Source: a virus. From it: a stretch of 58,902 bases of DNA. Positions 1-6,741 of this stretch are shown here, in pieces; the first letter of the stretch is position 1; every line of letters begins with the position of its first letter. The stretch covers positions 1-58,902 of IMG/VR virus record IMGVR_UViG_3300005096_000055. The stretch is one strand, 5' to 3'. The translations under genes were made by a program, and so were the position numbers. The notes below the pieces were generated by a model. It had not been told where the DNA came from. It was given only the letters and a program-made list of their open reading frames with translations, and made no database searches.

Positions 1-91
1 ATCTTGCCTGACTGTACGGCTGATGCGAGCTCGCCTGCCACATTCACCGGGAATTTGCAGGTGATCTTGGCGGAGTGGCCCTTCTTGTCTG
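1..91. repeat. Left copy of the 91-bp terminal direct repeat
   Basis: Bases 1-91 are identical to 58812-58902. The repeat lies inside a minus-strand gene whose frame continues smoothly when the copies are merged, so it most likely marks the closing point of a circular assembly (true length 58,811 bp) and not a biological terminal repeat. Confidence 0.95.
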
Positions 92-179
92 AGGCCTGGG
101 TGTAGAACATGCTCTTGCTGTATCCGGTTGGGGCGGTCGTTTCCCACCGAGAGGCAGCTTTGTCCTGTGCAGTTGTCAT
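1..179 (-). CDS. N-terminal part of a junction-spanning phage protein
   Basis: First 59 codons of a 172-residue protein whose remainder lies at 58472-58811 once the 91-bp overlap is merged. It opens MTTAQDKAASRWETTAPTG at an ATG (179-177) preceded by GAAGGGG. The middle of the full protein (IRDAVIHRLHDIQALVDD and following) is strongly helical and charged. I do not recognise the family. It follows the divergent regulatory region 180-555 and heads the minus-strand DNA metabolism block, so it may be an early gene. The start rests on the good ribosome-binding site. Confidence 0.75.
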   Translation of the reverse strand, partial: MTTAQDKAASRWETTAPTGYSKSMFYTQASDKKGHSAKITCKFPVNVAGELASAVQSGK

Positions 180-555
180 CGATTCCCCTTCGCGTTTGGA
201 CTACGTATTCAACCACCTTCGCGTGCCTACCACAACCACCTTCGCACCCCACCACCAATCGCAGGTTATCGTCCACACACATCCATGATCCGTAGACCAA
301 AACCCGCATATATCTTCACCACAATTTCCCGCTTGGCTGGATATCATATATCCAGGCATTGGGGTGACCTATGGTATTGGGGTTGATATCAGTACATCGG
401 GGAAGTGGTCCACACTGTTTTTGGTAGGTACCACTTCCCGGATGTTGATATCAGATATCCAGGAAAGGGTGCTAAGGTAGTAGTAGCGTAGGTGCACGCG
501 GGTTCGACGCCCGAACTCATTCTACAGTGTTCTGTCAAGGTGTCAAGGAGGCATT
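180..555. promoter_or_regulatory. Divergent intergenic region with GATATC operator-like sites
   Basis: 376 bases without a gene between divergent genes. It holds a near-perfect dyad CTGGATATCATATATCCAG (337-355, 8-bp arms around CAT), the direct repeat TTGATATCAG at 383-392 and 445-454, and GATATCAGATATC (447-459). A 10-bp inverted repeat GGGAAGTGGT/ACCACTTCCC occupies 400-409 and 430-439. Repeated dyads between divergent starts are typical of repressor operators; the binding protein is unknown. Promoter boxes are not clear enough to assign. Confidence 0.55.
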
Positions 556-870
556 ATGGAAGGCTACGAGGGGATCCCAGGGTTCGTGATCGAGGGTGAT
601 GACGGCAAGGTCATCGTTGGGAACCCCGGTCAGCAAGCAGGCGGCCGGCGCGTGTATAGGGATGGTACGCAGCAGGATCGAAGTGAAGTGAAGAGGAAGG
701 GTGGAACGCATGACTATCTCTTGCGAGCCCCCAAGGGTCTTTGGGTTGCTTTCAAGCGGAAGTGCGACAACGAGGGCCTGACGATACGAGGGGCGCTGCT
801 GTTCCTTGTCAAGGACTGGACCATGGGCAAGATCGAGATTGAGGACCTTGAAACCCGTATGAACCTGTGA
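556..870 (+). CDS. Small DNA-binding-like protein (ribbon-helix-helix-like C-terminus)
   Basis: 104 residues from an ATG with a strong AAGGAGG site. The first half is glycine-rich and charged. The second half (LRAPKGLWVAFKRKCDNEGL and the following helix ending in DWTMGKIEI) looks like the strand-helix-helix pattern of phage ribbon-helix-helix regulators. It is the only plus-strand gene in the left 11 kb and reads away from the operator-like region, which suits an early regulator. The assignment is by pattern only; a search should confirm it. Confidence 0.7.
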   Translation: MEGYEGIPGFVIEGDDGKVIVGNPGQQAGGRRVYRDGTQQDRSEVKRKGGTHDYLLRAPKGLWVAFKRKCDNEGLTIRGALLFLVKDWTMGKIEIEDLETRMNL

Positions 871-944
871 GAAGGTGGTAGCGGCGGAAAGGGAGTTCCC
901 GGTAAGAGGTTCGGTCGGTTGCGGCACCGGACCCACGGCGCGAA

Positions 945-988
945 GAAACCCCCGAGCTCGCGTAAGTGATGCGTAGCTCGGGGGTTTC
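945..988. terminator. Bidirectional hairpin terminator
   Basis: Perfect 14-bp stem GAAACCCCCGAGCT / AGCTCGGGGGTTTC with a 16-base loop, between convergent genes. The terminal T tract is short on both strands (TTTC). Confidence 0.8.
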
Positions 989-1005
989 GTATTGGGTGTT
1001 GCTGC

Positions 1006-1248
1006 CTACAGCATCTTCGGCCGATGCCTGATGGCCCACTTTCGAATCGTCTTCCAGTACCAGAGCGGCTGTGGTCGGCCACCTGGCATGTCTAGGTCGG
1101 GTGGAGGGAACCTGGACGATTCACGCTTCCTCCACGAATGTACGGTGTTGAGCTGAACGCCGAAGTACTCAGCGATCATTGGCATGTTCAGTACGTCTGA
1201 GTCCTTGTACTTGGACTTCGAGGGGTTGATGCCAGGTATCACAGGCAT
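1006..1248 (-). CDS. Helix-turn-helix DNA-binding protein (excisionase/MerR-like)
   Basis: 80 residues. The core LNMPMIAEYFGVQLNTVHSW is a classic HTH (helix, AEYFGV turn, recognition helix NTVHSWRKR), followed by FPPPDLDMPGG and PLWYWKTIRKWA, the wing and C-terminal pattern of small winged HTH or excisionase-like phage proteins. The chosen ATG overlaps the stop of the upstream gene by 10 bases and has GAGAGG upstream; a longer in-frame start would overlap that gene deeply. Likely a transcriptional regulator. With no integrase present, a true excisionase role is doubtful. Confidence 0.75.
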   Translation of the reverse strand: MPVIPGINPSKSKYKDSDVLNMPMIAEYFGVQLNTVHSWRKRESSRFPPPDLDMPGGRPQPLWYWKTIRKWAIRHRPKML

Positions 1249-1472
1249 ATGCGCCTCTCGAAGTTTGCCCACACGTTGTCGAGCCACCACTGTCTTTGGG
1301 TGACCATCACTCCGTGCTCGAGCGACCTCTCCCATTGGATCTCCCAATAGTCGAAGCCCTGCCCAAGGCTCTCGAGGTACTCGTCACGCTCCCAATCGTG
1401 GATCTGGCCTTCGAACATCTTCTCGACCATCTTCTCGATGACGGCTTCCTCGTTTGCGTCTCGTTCGCTCAT
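1239..1472 (-). CDS. Small acidic phage protein of unknown function
   Basis: 77 residues, rich in Glu, Asp and Trp (WERDEYLESL, YWEIQWERSLEHG, QRQWWLDNVWANFERR). No domain recognised. It starts at an ATG 11 bases after AAAGGGGTGAG, the recurring leader of this arm, and is translationally coupled to the HTH gene downstream. Confidence 0.75.
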   Translation of the reverse strand: MSERDANEEAVIEKMVEKMFEGQIHDWERDEYLESLGQGFDYWEIQWERSLEHGVMVTQRQWWLDNVWANFERRICL

Positions 1473-1474
1473 TT

Positions 1475-1486
1475 CTCACCCCTTTC
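1475..1486 (-). promoter_or_regulatory. Leader element: GAAAGGGGTGAG ribosome-binding site
   Basis: Copy of the conserved leader 2 bases upstream of the start at 1472, with GTGAG where most copies read GTAAG. The usual short hairpin is only a weak GGT/ACC pairing here. Confidence 0.7.
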
Positions 1487-1489
1487 TGG

Positions 1490-1561
1490 TTACGAATCAC
1501 ACCTTTGTAATTCTTGGACTAGTAATACACACACGGATGTGGTTGAATCCACAGTGAGCAT
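1490..1561 (-). CDS. Possible 23-residue leader-defined peptide
   Basis: A tiny frame (MLTVDSTTSVCVLLVQELQRCDS) starting 4 bases after AAGGGGTAATC, a recognisable copy of the arm's leader. Its stop overlaps the start region of the leader for the next gene. Too short to judge by composition; the only support is the leader and its position. Confidence 0.4.
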   Translation of the reverse strand: MLTVDSTTSVCVLLVQELQRCDS

Positions 1562-1634
1562 GTGATTACCCCTTCATGTTCGGTCGGATCGAGTGGGGGA
1601 GCCATTGAGGGTGCGATGAACCTCTGGCTCCCCC
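1562..1634 (-). promoter_or_regulatory. Leader cassette with GC-rich hairpin
   Basis: Leader GAAGGGGTAA (1566-1575) preceded by a 10-bp perfect hairpin GGGGGAGCCA/TGGCTCCCCC (1595-1604, 1625-1634). Confidence 0.6.
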
Positions 1635-1655
1635 CTCGACTCTTCTCGACTCTCC

Positions 1656-1880
1656 TCAGTCGTTGATGACGAATCCGATCAATCGAACCTCCTCATCACC
1701 TTCGATGTTCGGGATCGAGTCTGCTATGAGCTCCTCGATCTTGGGGAACGGGTCCGTGCAACTCCCGGCTGCTGAATACAGCTTGTTCGACCACCTCTTG
1801 GGTATCTCGAACTCGAGGTGCAACACGGACACGCTTGGGAAGTCTGGCTTCCCTTTCGTTGGTGGCAAGAGCCCACTCAA
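1656..1880 (-). CDS. Small phage protein of unknown function
   Basis: 74 residues, coupled to the upstream gene by a TTGA overlap (TTG start inside the previous TGA stop) with GAGGG nearby. The sequence alternates hydrophobic strands (SVSVLHLEFEIP) and acidic stretches (KIEELIADSIPNIEGDEE). No family recognised. The TTG start lowers confidence in the exact N-terminus. Confidence 0.65.
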   Translation of the reverse strand: MSGLLPPTKGKPDFPSVSVLHLEFEIPKRWSNKLYSAAGSCTDPFPKIEELIADSIPNIEGDEEVRLIGFVIND

Positions 1881-2101
1881 AGAAGACCCTCACGGATCTC
1901 GTTATCTGCGAGCTTGTCAGTATCGATTGGCGGAAGCCTCAGTGCTATTGCACCAAGGAACCGCGCAACCATTGCTGCTTCTATGAGGTTGTCAGCTTCA
2001 TAGACGCCCAACGTAGGCCCGTCAACATTGATCTCATATGAGGTTTTATCCTCGTCTGATACCGAGTCAACGATGACGCTTATCACGTACTTCGTTGCCA
2101 T
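1877..2101 (-). CDS. Small phage protein of unknown function
   Basis: 74 residues beginning MATKYVISVIVDSV; the chosen ATG follows the arm's leader (GAAAGGGGTGAGA), so five upstream in-frame codons are excluded. The pattern is a beta-hairpin start, an acidic turn (DSVSDEDKTS) and a helix (NLIEAAMVARFLGAIAL). No domain recognised. Confidence 0.75.
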   Translation of the reverse strand: MATKYVISVIVDSVSDEDKTSYEINVDGPTLGVYEADNLIEAAMVARFLGAIALRLPPIDTDKLADNEIREGLL

Positions 2102-2219
2102 TCTCACCCCTTTCACGTACGGTATCTCCGCACTCTTGGAGGATCATCGGACTGTTGTGTTGTCAATCAGCCTGTTACCAGACCCAACTTGTTGTAGTTG
2201 GTTCCGATGATCCCCCAAG
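2102..2219 (-). promoter_or_regulatory. Leader cassette with long nested hairpin
   Basis: Leader GAAAGGGGTGAGA (2102-2114). Upstream lies a 17-base inverted repeat (2135-2151 with 2203-2219, one mismatch) centred on GGATCATCGGA/TCCGATGATCC, with an inner CCAACT/AGTTGG hairpin. Confidence 0.7.
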
Positions 2220-2263
2220 GCTACGGAGAACGTAGCCCGTGGATTTGTGGTCCACTGTTGTTG

Positions 2264-2659
2264 TCAGCCTTCCCACCCGATTCGGTGGACTACACGGTCG
2301 TTGAGGTAGACCTTCGTCTTGTCAAGGTACCTTGAGAGAGCTTCGTTCACCTCATCTTGGGTGAAGTCAGCATTGCCGTCCTTCCACAACACGAAGACGT
2401 TTGCACCTTGGTGCGGTTGGACGGTGACACTCTCGACCTCAGTTCCAACCATCTTGATGTCGATGGTTGCCTTCAACGTCCATTCACTCGGCGCTTCTTC
2501 GGGACTTCGGATCTCGAGCCCAACGTCAGTGATGACCTGAGCTACTTCCTCTATGGTCCCTGCATCCCACTCGATCCCGTCAAGGATTCCGTGGATGCGC
2601 TCGATGGCTCTTGCATAGTCCAAGGCGGATCCCAAGGACGTATCTTCTGCTTCTGCCAT
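2264..2659 (-). CDS. Acidic phage protein of unknown function
   Basis: 131 residues starting MAEAEDTSLGSALDYARAI directly after a GAAAGGGGTAAGCAA leader. The N-terminal half is helical (AIERIHGILDGIEW, TIEEVAQVITDVGLEI); the C-terminal half has beta strands (TLKATIDIKMVGTEVESVTV, ANVFVLWKDG). No known domain recognised. A single gene in its own cassette. Confidence 0.75.
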   Translation of the reverse strand: MAEAEDTSLGSALDYARAIERIHGILDGIEWDAGTIEEVAQVITDVGLEIRSPEEAPSEWTLKATIDIKMVGTEVESVTVQPHQGANVFVLWKDGNADFTQDEVNEALSRYLDKTKVYLNDRVVHRIGWEG

Positions 2660-2735
2660 TTGCTTACCCCTTTCGTTCTGGTAACGCTTGTCGCTACCCC
2701 ACAACAAACCTACCCGAATGGATAGGTTTGTTGGT
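2660..2735 (-). promoter_or_regulatory. Leader cassette with two hairpins
   Basis: Leader GAAAGGGGTAAG (2663-2674). Short hairpin 2680-2698 (GGTA-CG pairing CG-TACC) and a perfect 10-bp hairpin AACAAACCTA/TAGGTTTGTT (2703-2712, 2723-2732). Confidence 0.75.
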
Positions 2736-2758
2736 GGCTAGGTACAAGCTCTCGCTCG

Positions 2759-2968
2759 TTACAGGTGCAGCACCTTCCCTGCAACCTTCTTGCCGATCAC
2801 GATGAACTCGCTTTCGGGTCCAGGTGGCATTGGAGATGCGTACCCGCAATCGTCGCACTGGAGTTTCTCGATCCTCTCGATGGCGCCGAAGGCCGTCAGA
2901 ACCACGAGCTCACTGAGGAACCCAAGTTCTTCTGCCTTGGCGTAATCGATCGTGTAGAGATCATTCAT
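2759..2968 (-). CDS. Small protein with a CxxC motif
   Basis: 69 residues, coupled to the upstream gene by an 8-base overlap (ATGAATGA). A helical first half (YAKAEELGFLSELVVLTAFG) is followed by one CDDC pair and a proline turn (SPMPPGPESEF). With only two cysteines it could bind metal as a dimer or be a degenerate zinc ribbon. Function unknown. Confidence 0.7.
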   Translation of the reverse strand: MNDLYTIDYAKAEELGFLSELVVLTAFGAIERIEKLQCDDCGYASPMPPGPESEFIVIGKKVAGKVLHL

Positions 2969-3293
2969 GGGCGTTCGCTATTACTTCGAGTATCGAAGCG
3001 TTGCAGCGAAGCTCGCCGTCTTTGGCGTAGGTTCGTGCTCGCGCTCGGTACTCTGGATCGAGCATCACCACGAACTTCGAACGCTCTTTGCCCACGATGA
3101 CACCCTGCATTCCTACAAGGTACTTCGGGCGGACGTTTGCGAGTCGCACGATCGTGCCTGGCTTGAGGGAAAGCGCTAGTCGGTCCGTGAGGACCCCCTG
3201 TCGCTTCTTCAGTGCCGTGTAGATCGTGTCGAAGTCATCGTCAACCGCTCCGTTGATGATGGCATCGTAGACCTGCTGTGCATTTGCACTCAT
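2961..3293 (-). CDS. Phage protein with a KOW-like segment
   Basis: 110 residues. The middle (KPGTIVRLANVRPKYLVGMQ and on to VIVGKERSKFVVMLD) has the glycine-turn beta pattern of KOW/SH3-like RNA- or protein-binding modules; the N-terminus is helical. It starts right after a standard leader at 3297-3308 and heads a two-gene coupled pair. The KOW-like reading is a pattern judgement. Confidence 0.7.
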   Translation of the reverse strand: MSANAQQVYDAIINGAVDDDFDTIYTALKKRQGVLTDRLALSLKPGTIVRLANVRPKYLVGMQGVIVGKERSKFVVMLDPEYRARARTYAKDGELRCNASILEVIANAHE

Positions 3294-3360
3294 TTGCTTA
3301 CCCCTTTCTGGTAGCTCGTTGCTACCCCACGACTCTCGAGGGGTTCTCGAGAGTCGGTGG
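3294..3360 (-). promoter_or_regulatory. Leader cassette with two perfect hairpins
   Basis: Leader GAAAGGGGTAAG (3297-3308); short hairpin GGTAGC/GCTACC (3310-3326); long hairpin CGACTCTCGAG/CTCGAGAGTCG (3330-3340, 3346-3356). CTAGTTACGAGC is then duplicated at 3361-3372 and 3381-3392, the second copy carrying the stop of the next gene. Confidence 0.8.
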
Positions 3361-3384
3361 CTAGTTACGAGCCTGTTTGGCTAG

Positions 3385-3678
3385 TTACGAGCGGCCTGTT
3401 GGAACCGCCGGCGAGATGATCCGAGCCTTCCACCTCTTGTGGCGGAACTCAGCTACCTCTTGCATGGATGGTTCGTTGATGCTCCAGGACAACTGCGCCC
3501 TTTCGGTATCTCCGTTGAGCTCGATGCCACATGATGGGCACCGTGCCCATGCATAGAAGCCTTCGGAGATCTCAAGTTCATATTCGCCAGGTGCCACCAT
3601 ATGGGTGGTGCCTTCTACGAAGCTGTACTCGTAGCAGTTCTCGCAGATCTGGTACATGCCTTGGATTCCCTTAGGCAT
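3385..3678 (-). CDS. Zinc-ribbon protein
   Basis: 97 residues. CENC near residue 12 and CPSC near residue 50 form the two knuckles of a rubredoxin-like zinc ribbon. The rest is hydrophilic, with a basic C-terminus (RHKRWKARII). The start overlaps the upstream stop by 8 bases; the much longer in-frame extension upstream is a shadow of that gene. Probably binds nucleic acid or protein; the specific role is unknown. Confidence 0.7.
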   Translation of the reverse strand: MPKGIQGMYQICENCYEYSFVEGTTHMVAPGEYELEISEGFYAWARCPSCGIELNGDTERAQLSWSINEPSMQEVAEFRHKRWKARIISPAVPTGRS

Positions 3679-3925
3679 TGTCAAGCCAATCGAGCCAGCT
3701 CTGGAAGAACTTTTCGACTGCCTCGATTGCCATGTCCTCTCGCACCTTGTCGCGACCCCACGAGTACTCTCCCGTGTCTTCGCGGTCAGGTTGCCAGATG
3801 TTTTCGTCAGTCTCGACGAACATCCACGGCGCTTCTGAGAAGTCCACCTGTGGTTCATCGACGAGTTCTCCAGTTTCCGTGTCGATCGACACGGCTACCG
3901 GTAGGTACACGACTACTTTCGCCAT
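3671..3925 (-). CDS. Small acidic phage protein
   Basis: 84 residues starting MAKVVVYLPVAVSIDTETGE after a leader at 3931-3942, then acidic and tryptophan-rich (SEAPWMFVETDENIWQPDRED), ending in a helix (AIEAVEKFFQSWLDWLDNA). No domain recognised. First gene of a coupled pair with the zinc-ribbon gene. Confidence 0.75.
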   Translation of the reverse strand: MAKVVVYLPVAVSIDTETGELVDEPQVDFSEAPWMFVETDENIWQPDREDTGEYSWGRDKVREDMAIEAVEKFFQSWLDWLDNA

Positions 3926-3987
3926 GTTGCTTACCCCTTTTCTAGTAGCTGTCGCTACTCCCCGAGGTTCTGTGGAACCCCGAGGGC
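3926..3987 (-). promoter_or_regulatory. Leader cassette
   Basis: Leader GAAAAGGGGTAAG with one extra A; short hairpin AGTAGC/GCTACT (3944-3959, 4-base loop); a weaker GGTTC/GAACC hairpin near 3966-3979. Confidence 0.7.
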
Positions 3988-3990
3988 TAG

Positions 3991-4191
3991 TTACAGCTCT
4001 GCGAGCAGCTCGTGATACATGTCGAGAGCACACGCTGCGCAAAGGCGCATGGTTCGAGCCGTGTAGCCTTCACCTGCTTTTGCAGTCAGCTTCATCCTTG
4101 CATAGCCTTTGGGACATCCATCGCAATGGTTGTCACCGGTAGGCCATACCCTGGGGACTCCATGAGAGTTGTAATCAACCTCAACGCTCAT
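3991..4191 (-). CDS. Small zinc-finger-like protein
   Basis: 66 residues with CDGC (23-26) and CAAC (about 51-54), spaced like a small treble-clef or zinc-ribbon fold. The start is coupled to the upstream gene by ATGA. Function unknown. Confidence 0.7.
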   Translation of the reverse strand: MSVEVDYNSHGVPRVWPTGDNHCDGCPKGYARMKLTAKAGEGYTARTMRLCAACALDMYHELLAEL

Positions 4192-4787
4192 TCGCTGCTC
4201 CCCCTCTCATGTATCCACACAGCCGCCTGGAAGTCCCTAGGAGCCATTTCGAACAGCTCTGCAACCTCTCGGTAGCAACTTGCCACCATGGCGTACACAC
4301 CGACCCTCTGGAGGTCGTGAATATCCGCCCAGCGCTTCCCAGTAGCCGCCCGCAACGCCCAGCGGTCTATCACGACTGCATTGGGGTTGCCGGCGATCGC
4401 CCTGTAGAACTCTCGTATCTTGTGCGAGGGCCCGTCGGGCTCAGGAAAGGTGGAGATGATCGAGCCACCTGCAAGGATCCTCTTGACTCGTGCAACGGCA
4501 TGCGAGAACCCTCGAGGGTTTCCAGCAAGTGCCATTTCGGCCATTCGGATGTTGTTAGACCATGATTGGTTTGGACTCATTGCAGCAATCACGCCTGCGG
4601 CTTGATGCTTTGTGACTCCGTACTTTCGCGCCAACCTTCTTGCAAGGTTCTCGGCTCCGGTGTACCAACCCATCCCTGCAATCACCTCGTAGGTTGTCAA
4701 GGAGTTCCCGATATTGGTCAGGTTCTCAATGATCCTTGAGCGATGCTCGGGAAGGTTGTGGACACCTCTTGGTATCGTCGCCTTCAT
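4188..4787 (-). CDS. Conserved phage protein, possibly helix-hairpin-helix glycosylase-like
   Basis: 199 residues from an ATG right after the leader. Segments such as GVIAAMSPNQSWSNNIRMAE, FYRAIAGNPNAVVIDRWALR and MAPRDFQAAVWIHERG are very like a conserved family common in actinophages. The all-helical layout with a late V-V-I-D-R-W stretch recalls HhH-GPD DNA glycosylases, but I cannot see a convincing catalytic Lys/Asp pair, so this is only a fold-level suggestion. First gene of a coupled pair. Confidence 0.75.
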   Translation of the reverse strand: MKATIPRGVHNLPEHRSRIIENLTNIGNSLTTYEVIAGMGWYTGAENLARRLARKYGVTKHQAAGVIAAMSPNQSWSNNIRMAEMALAGNPRGFSHAVARVKRILAGGSIISTFPEPDGPSHKIREFYRAIAGNPNAVVIDRWALRAATGKRWADIHDLQRVGVYAMVASCYREVAELFEMAPRDFQAAVWIHERGSSE

Positions 4788-4850
4788 TCTTACCCCTTTT
4801 CTGATGTCCTCGTAGACACCGCCCACCCTTGGAGCTTCCCCCAAGGGTGA
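4788..4850 (-). promoter_or_regulatory. Leader cassette
   Basis: Leader GAAAAGGGGTAAG; short hairpin GATGTC/GACACC (4803-4820); perfect 9-bp hairpin CACCCTTGG/CCAAGGGTG (4824-4832, 4841-4849). Confidence 0.75.
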
Positions 4851-4865
4851 TCGCTGGTTACCAGC

Positions 4866-5459
4866 TCATACGTGGCAGTCGAGGCTAACCACGATTGCAT
4901 CAGGCCGAGCTACGCGAAGGTCATTCCATGCCTTCTCGTAACCCTCTGCTTTGTCCTCCTCGGTCTTGCCGTCCTCATCAGGAATTGAGGAACCGAACCA
5001 ACCCATGCGGGCTCGTTCGATCCATTCTCCGTCTGGGTTGACGAATGCAGTCATCGTGTAGTCGCTATGGACTTCTGATAACCGACAGCGGTTTCGCCCA
5101 AGTGACGTGTAGCGATCATCTGAAGGCCACACGGAACTCTCACCAGTCCCATCACAGCCATTGCAGCCGTTGCAACCGTCGTACCAGGCTTGCCCGAACT
5201 CCTCGAGTCCTCGTGGACGTTCGCCGGTACCGTTGCAAATGCGACAGAGCTCCTTGAGATCGAGCCAATCCAGCCCGCGGATACTGCCATCCCATCTGCC
5301 TCCAACAACCCACCAATCCCATCGCGAACCTTCGCTGAACGCTTCATCGTTCTCGTCGAAGGGCGCCATCAGTCTGGTGACCTCTTCCAGGACATCCTTC
5401 TTCTGTGAGAGATTGTCGAACCTCTCTGGTAGCACAACGGCTACCTTGAAGTGTGTCAT
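4866..5459 (-). CDS. DnaJ-type zinc-motif phage protein
   Basis: 197 residues starting MTHFKVAVVLPERFDNLSQK. A tryptophan-rich motif (RWDWWVVGGRWDG) is followed by CRICNGTGE and CNGCNGCDGTGE, paired CxxCxGxG repeats like the DnaJ zinc-binding region. Proteins with this WWxxGGRWxG plus DnaJ-zinc layout are common in actinophages and uncharacterised. There is no J domain, so it is not a DnaJ chaperone. Confidence 0.8.
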   Translation of the reverse strand: MTHFKVAVVLPERFDNLSQKKDVLEEVTRLMAPFDENDEAFSEGSRWDWWVVGGRWDGSIRGLDWLDLKELCRICNGTGERPRGLEEFGQAWYDGCNGCNGCDGTGESSVWPSDDRYTSLGRNRCRLSEVHSDYTMTAFVNPDGEWIERARMGWFGSSIPDEDGKTEEDKAEGYEKAWNDLRVARPDAIVVSLDCHV

Positions 5460-5525
5460 GTCTCTTACCCCTTTCTCGTGTGGTCCATCCACACTCCGCG
5501 AAGTTCCTTGGAACTCCACGGGCTG
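5460..5525 (-). promoter_or_regulatory. Leader cassette
   Basis: Leader GAAAGGGGTAAG; perfect 6-bp hairpin GTGTGG/CCACAC (5478-5494); AGTTCC/GGAACT hairpin (5502-5515). Confidence 0.75.
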
Positions 5526-5526
5526 T

Positions 5527-5709
5527 TTACGAACCTTTGCTCCTGCGTTCCTTGAGGATCTCCTTGGCTATCTCGAGCCTCTCTTCATCCTCTTTGGCGT
5601 TCAGCCACGGCAACGTCTCAAGCGCTTTCACCATGTTGGAAAGCTCCCAGCTCGGCCGGCGACTCCACATCTTCTTGTGATAGTCGCGCGACATTGACTG
5701 AGCTACCAT
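5527..5709 (-). CDS. Small basic phage protein
   Basis: 60 residues, mostly helical with a charged C-terminus (NAKEDEERLEIAKEILKERR). The start overlaps the previous stop by 7 bases (ATGGTAG). No family recognised. Confidence 0.65.
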   Translation of the reverse strand: MVAQSMSRDYHKKMWSRRPSWELSNMVKALETLPWLNAKEDEERLEIAKEILKERRSKGS

Positions 5710-6008
5710 GAGGTATCGGCCATCCGATACGACTGGTGTATGTCGTCGTAGAGCCGTCGTGCATCAGACCATGCATATTCACCGTAGAAGGTCTTGACCC
5801 TCTTTGCGGACTTCTGCGAGATCAGATGGGTTGCATAGACCCTGTGCATTCCATCGGTGTATTCGTAACCACCAACGGTGTCGCGCATGTCGGCCACTTC
5901 ATGTACGAGCTCGATTGCATGATCCTCTGTGTCGCCTCCGACCCAGAACACCATGCTCTTAACCACTCGCCATGAACCAACCTTCGCATATCTCTGCGAT
6001 GCTCTCAT
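5703..6008 (-). CDS. Phage protein of unknown function
   Basis: 101 residues with a standard leader 5' of its ATG. Beta-rich N-terminus (WRVVKSMVFWVGGDTEDH), then a helix and a tyrosine-rich tail (YGEYAWSDARRLYDDIHQSY). No domain recognised. Heads a coupled pair. Confidence 0.75.
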   Translation of the reverse strand: MRASQRYAKVGSWRVVKSMVFWVGGDTEDHAIELVHEVADMRDTVGGYEYTDGMHRVYATHLISQKSAKRVKTFYGEYAWSDARRLYDDIHQSYRMADTSW

Positions 6009-6080
6009 GTTCTCTTACCCCTTTCTTGGTACCTTGTCAGTACCCCACCACCTTCGACCTGAGTGCGTCGAAAGTGGGTG
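6009..6080 (-). promoter_or_regulatory. Leader cassette
   Basis: Leader GAAAGGGGTAAGAG; GGTAC/GTACC hairpin (6028-6044); 11-base hairpin CCACCTTCGAC with GTCGAAAGTGG (6048-6058, 6067-6077, one mismatch). Beyond it CTAGTTCGTG is tandemly duplicated (6093-6102, 6104-6113). Confidence 0.75.
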
Positions 6081-6103
6081 GCTAGTGACAAGCTAGTTCG
6101 TGC

Positions 6104-6652
6104 CTAGTTCGTGATTGGGCGGTCCTTGATTTGATTCCGCGGATCATCGAGGCTCCTGAAGAACTCCTCGATGGGTTCTGCATAGGCGCTGTTGGTGATC
6201 GCCAGCTTCCTTTCGTACTCCACTTCGGCTTCATTGAGTTCCCGGAAGGCTCTTCCGGTTCCACCAGGATCGTACCTAGACGTGAACCTCCGCACCTTCG
6301 GGAGCCCCTGTACGTCCCTCTCGGTGCGATTGACAACGTAGAACCCGTTATCGCCTGGGTCGGTTCGCACCAACTGCAGCGATACCTCGAGGTTGTGTTT
6401 GTCCATCACGCCTAGTGGGACGTTCACGATTCCAACCGAGAGTGTTTCGAACCTCTCGCGGCCATCGAAGAACTCACAGACGATTTGCGCGAACCTCGAA
6501 GCTTCGTACTCCTGGTCGGCGCGAACCTTCCGCCTATCCAGCTCCTTCAGGAAGGCATAGACCGATTCCGGTCCCCCATTCCAGTGAAGGTATATGGCTG
6601 GTGAGAACCTCATCTCGCCATTTGTGAAGATCACGTTGGCTCGATTTCCCAT
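6104..6652 (-). CDS. Conserved phage/plasmid protein (MGNRANVIFT family)
   Basis: 182 residues. The N-terminus MGNRANVIFTNGEMRFSPAI followed by YLHWNGGPESVYAFL is highly characteristic of a small family found in phages and mobile elements, whose function I do not know. It ends in a helical charged region (ELNEAEVEYERKLAI). A single gene in its cassette, starting 2 bases after the leader. Confidence 0.8.
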   Translation of the reverse strand: MGNRANVIFTNGEMRFSPAIYLHWNGGPESVYAFLKELDRRKVRADQEYEASRFAQIVCEFFDGRERFETLSVGIVNVPLGVMDKHNLEVSLQLVRTDPGDNGFYVVNRTERDVQGLPKVRRFTSRYDPGGTGRAFRELNEAEVEYERKLAITNSAYAEPIEEFFRSLDDPRNQIKDRPITN

Positions 6653-6725
6653 TTGCTTACCCCTTTCCGTAGGTGTCCATCACCTACACGCCCTTGCAGG
6701 AACTACACAGCTCCTGCAAGGTCGT
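6653..6725 (-). promoter_or_regulatory. Leader cassette
   Basis: Leader GAAAGGGGTAAG; perfect 7-bp hairpin GTAGGTG/CACCTAC (6669-6687); perfect 10-bp hairpin CCTTGCAGGA/TCCTGCAAGG (6692-6701, 6712-6721). Confidence 0.8.
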
Positions 6726-6741
6726 CTAGTTGTCGAACGGT

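Noticed and set aside
1-91. Biological direct terminal repeat
   Set aside because: A 91-bp exact overlap inside a gene that reads through is better explained by assembly closure; real terminal repeats are usually longer and intergenic. Read mapping would settle it.
535-936. 133-codon minus-strand frame
   Set aside because: It is the antisense shadow of the plus-strand gene 556-870, which has a strong AAGGAGG site and a recognisable RHH-like end; the minus frame has no leader.
1006-1347. 113-codon version of the HTH gene
   Set aside because: The longer start overlaps the upstream gene by about 100 bases; the ATG at 1248 has a site and a 10-base coupling overlap.
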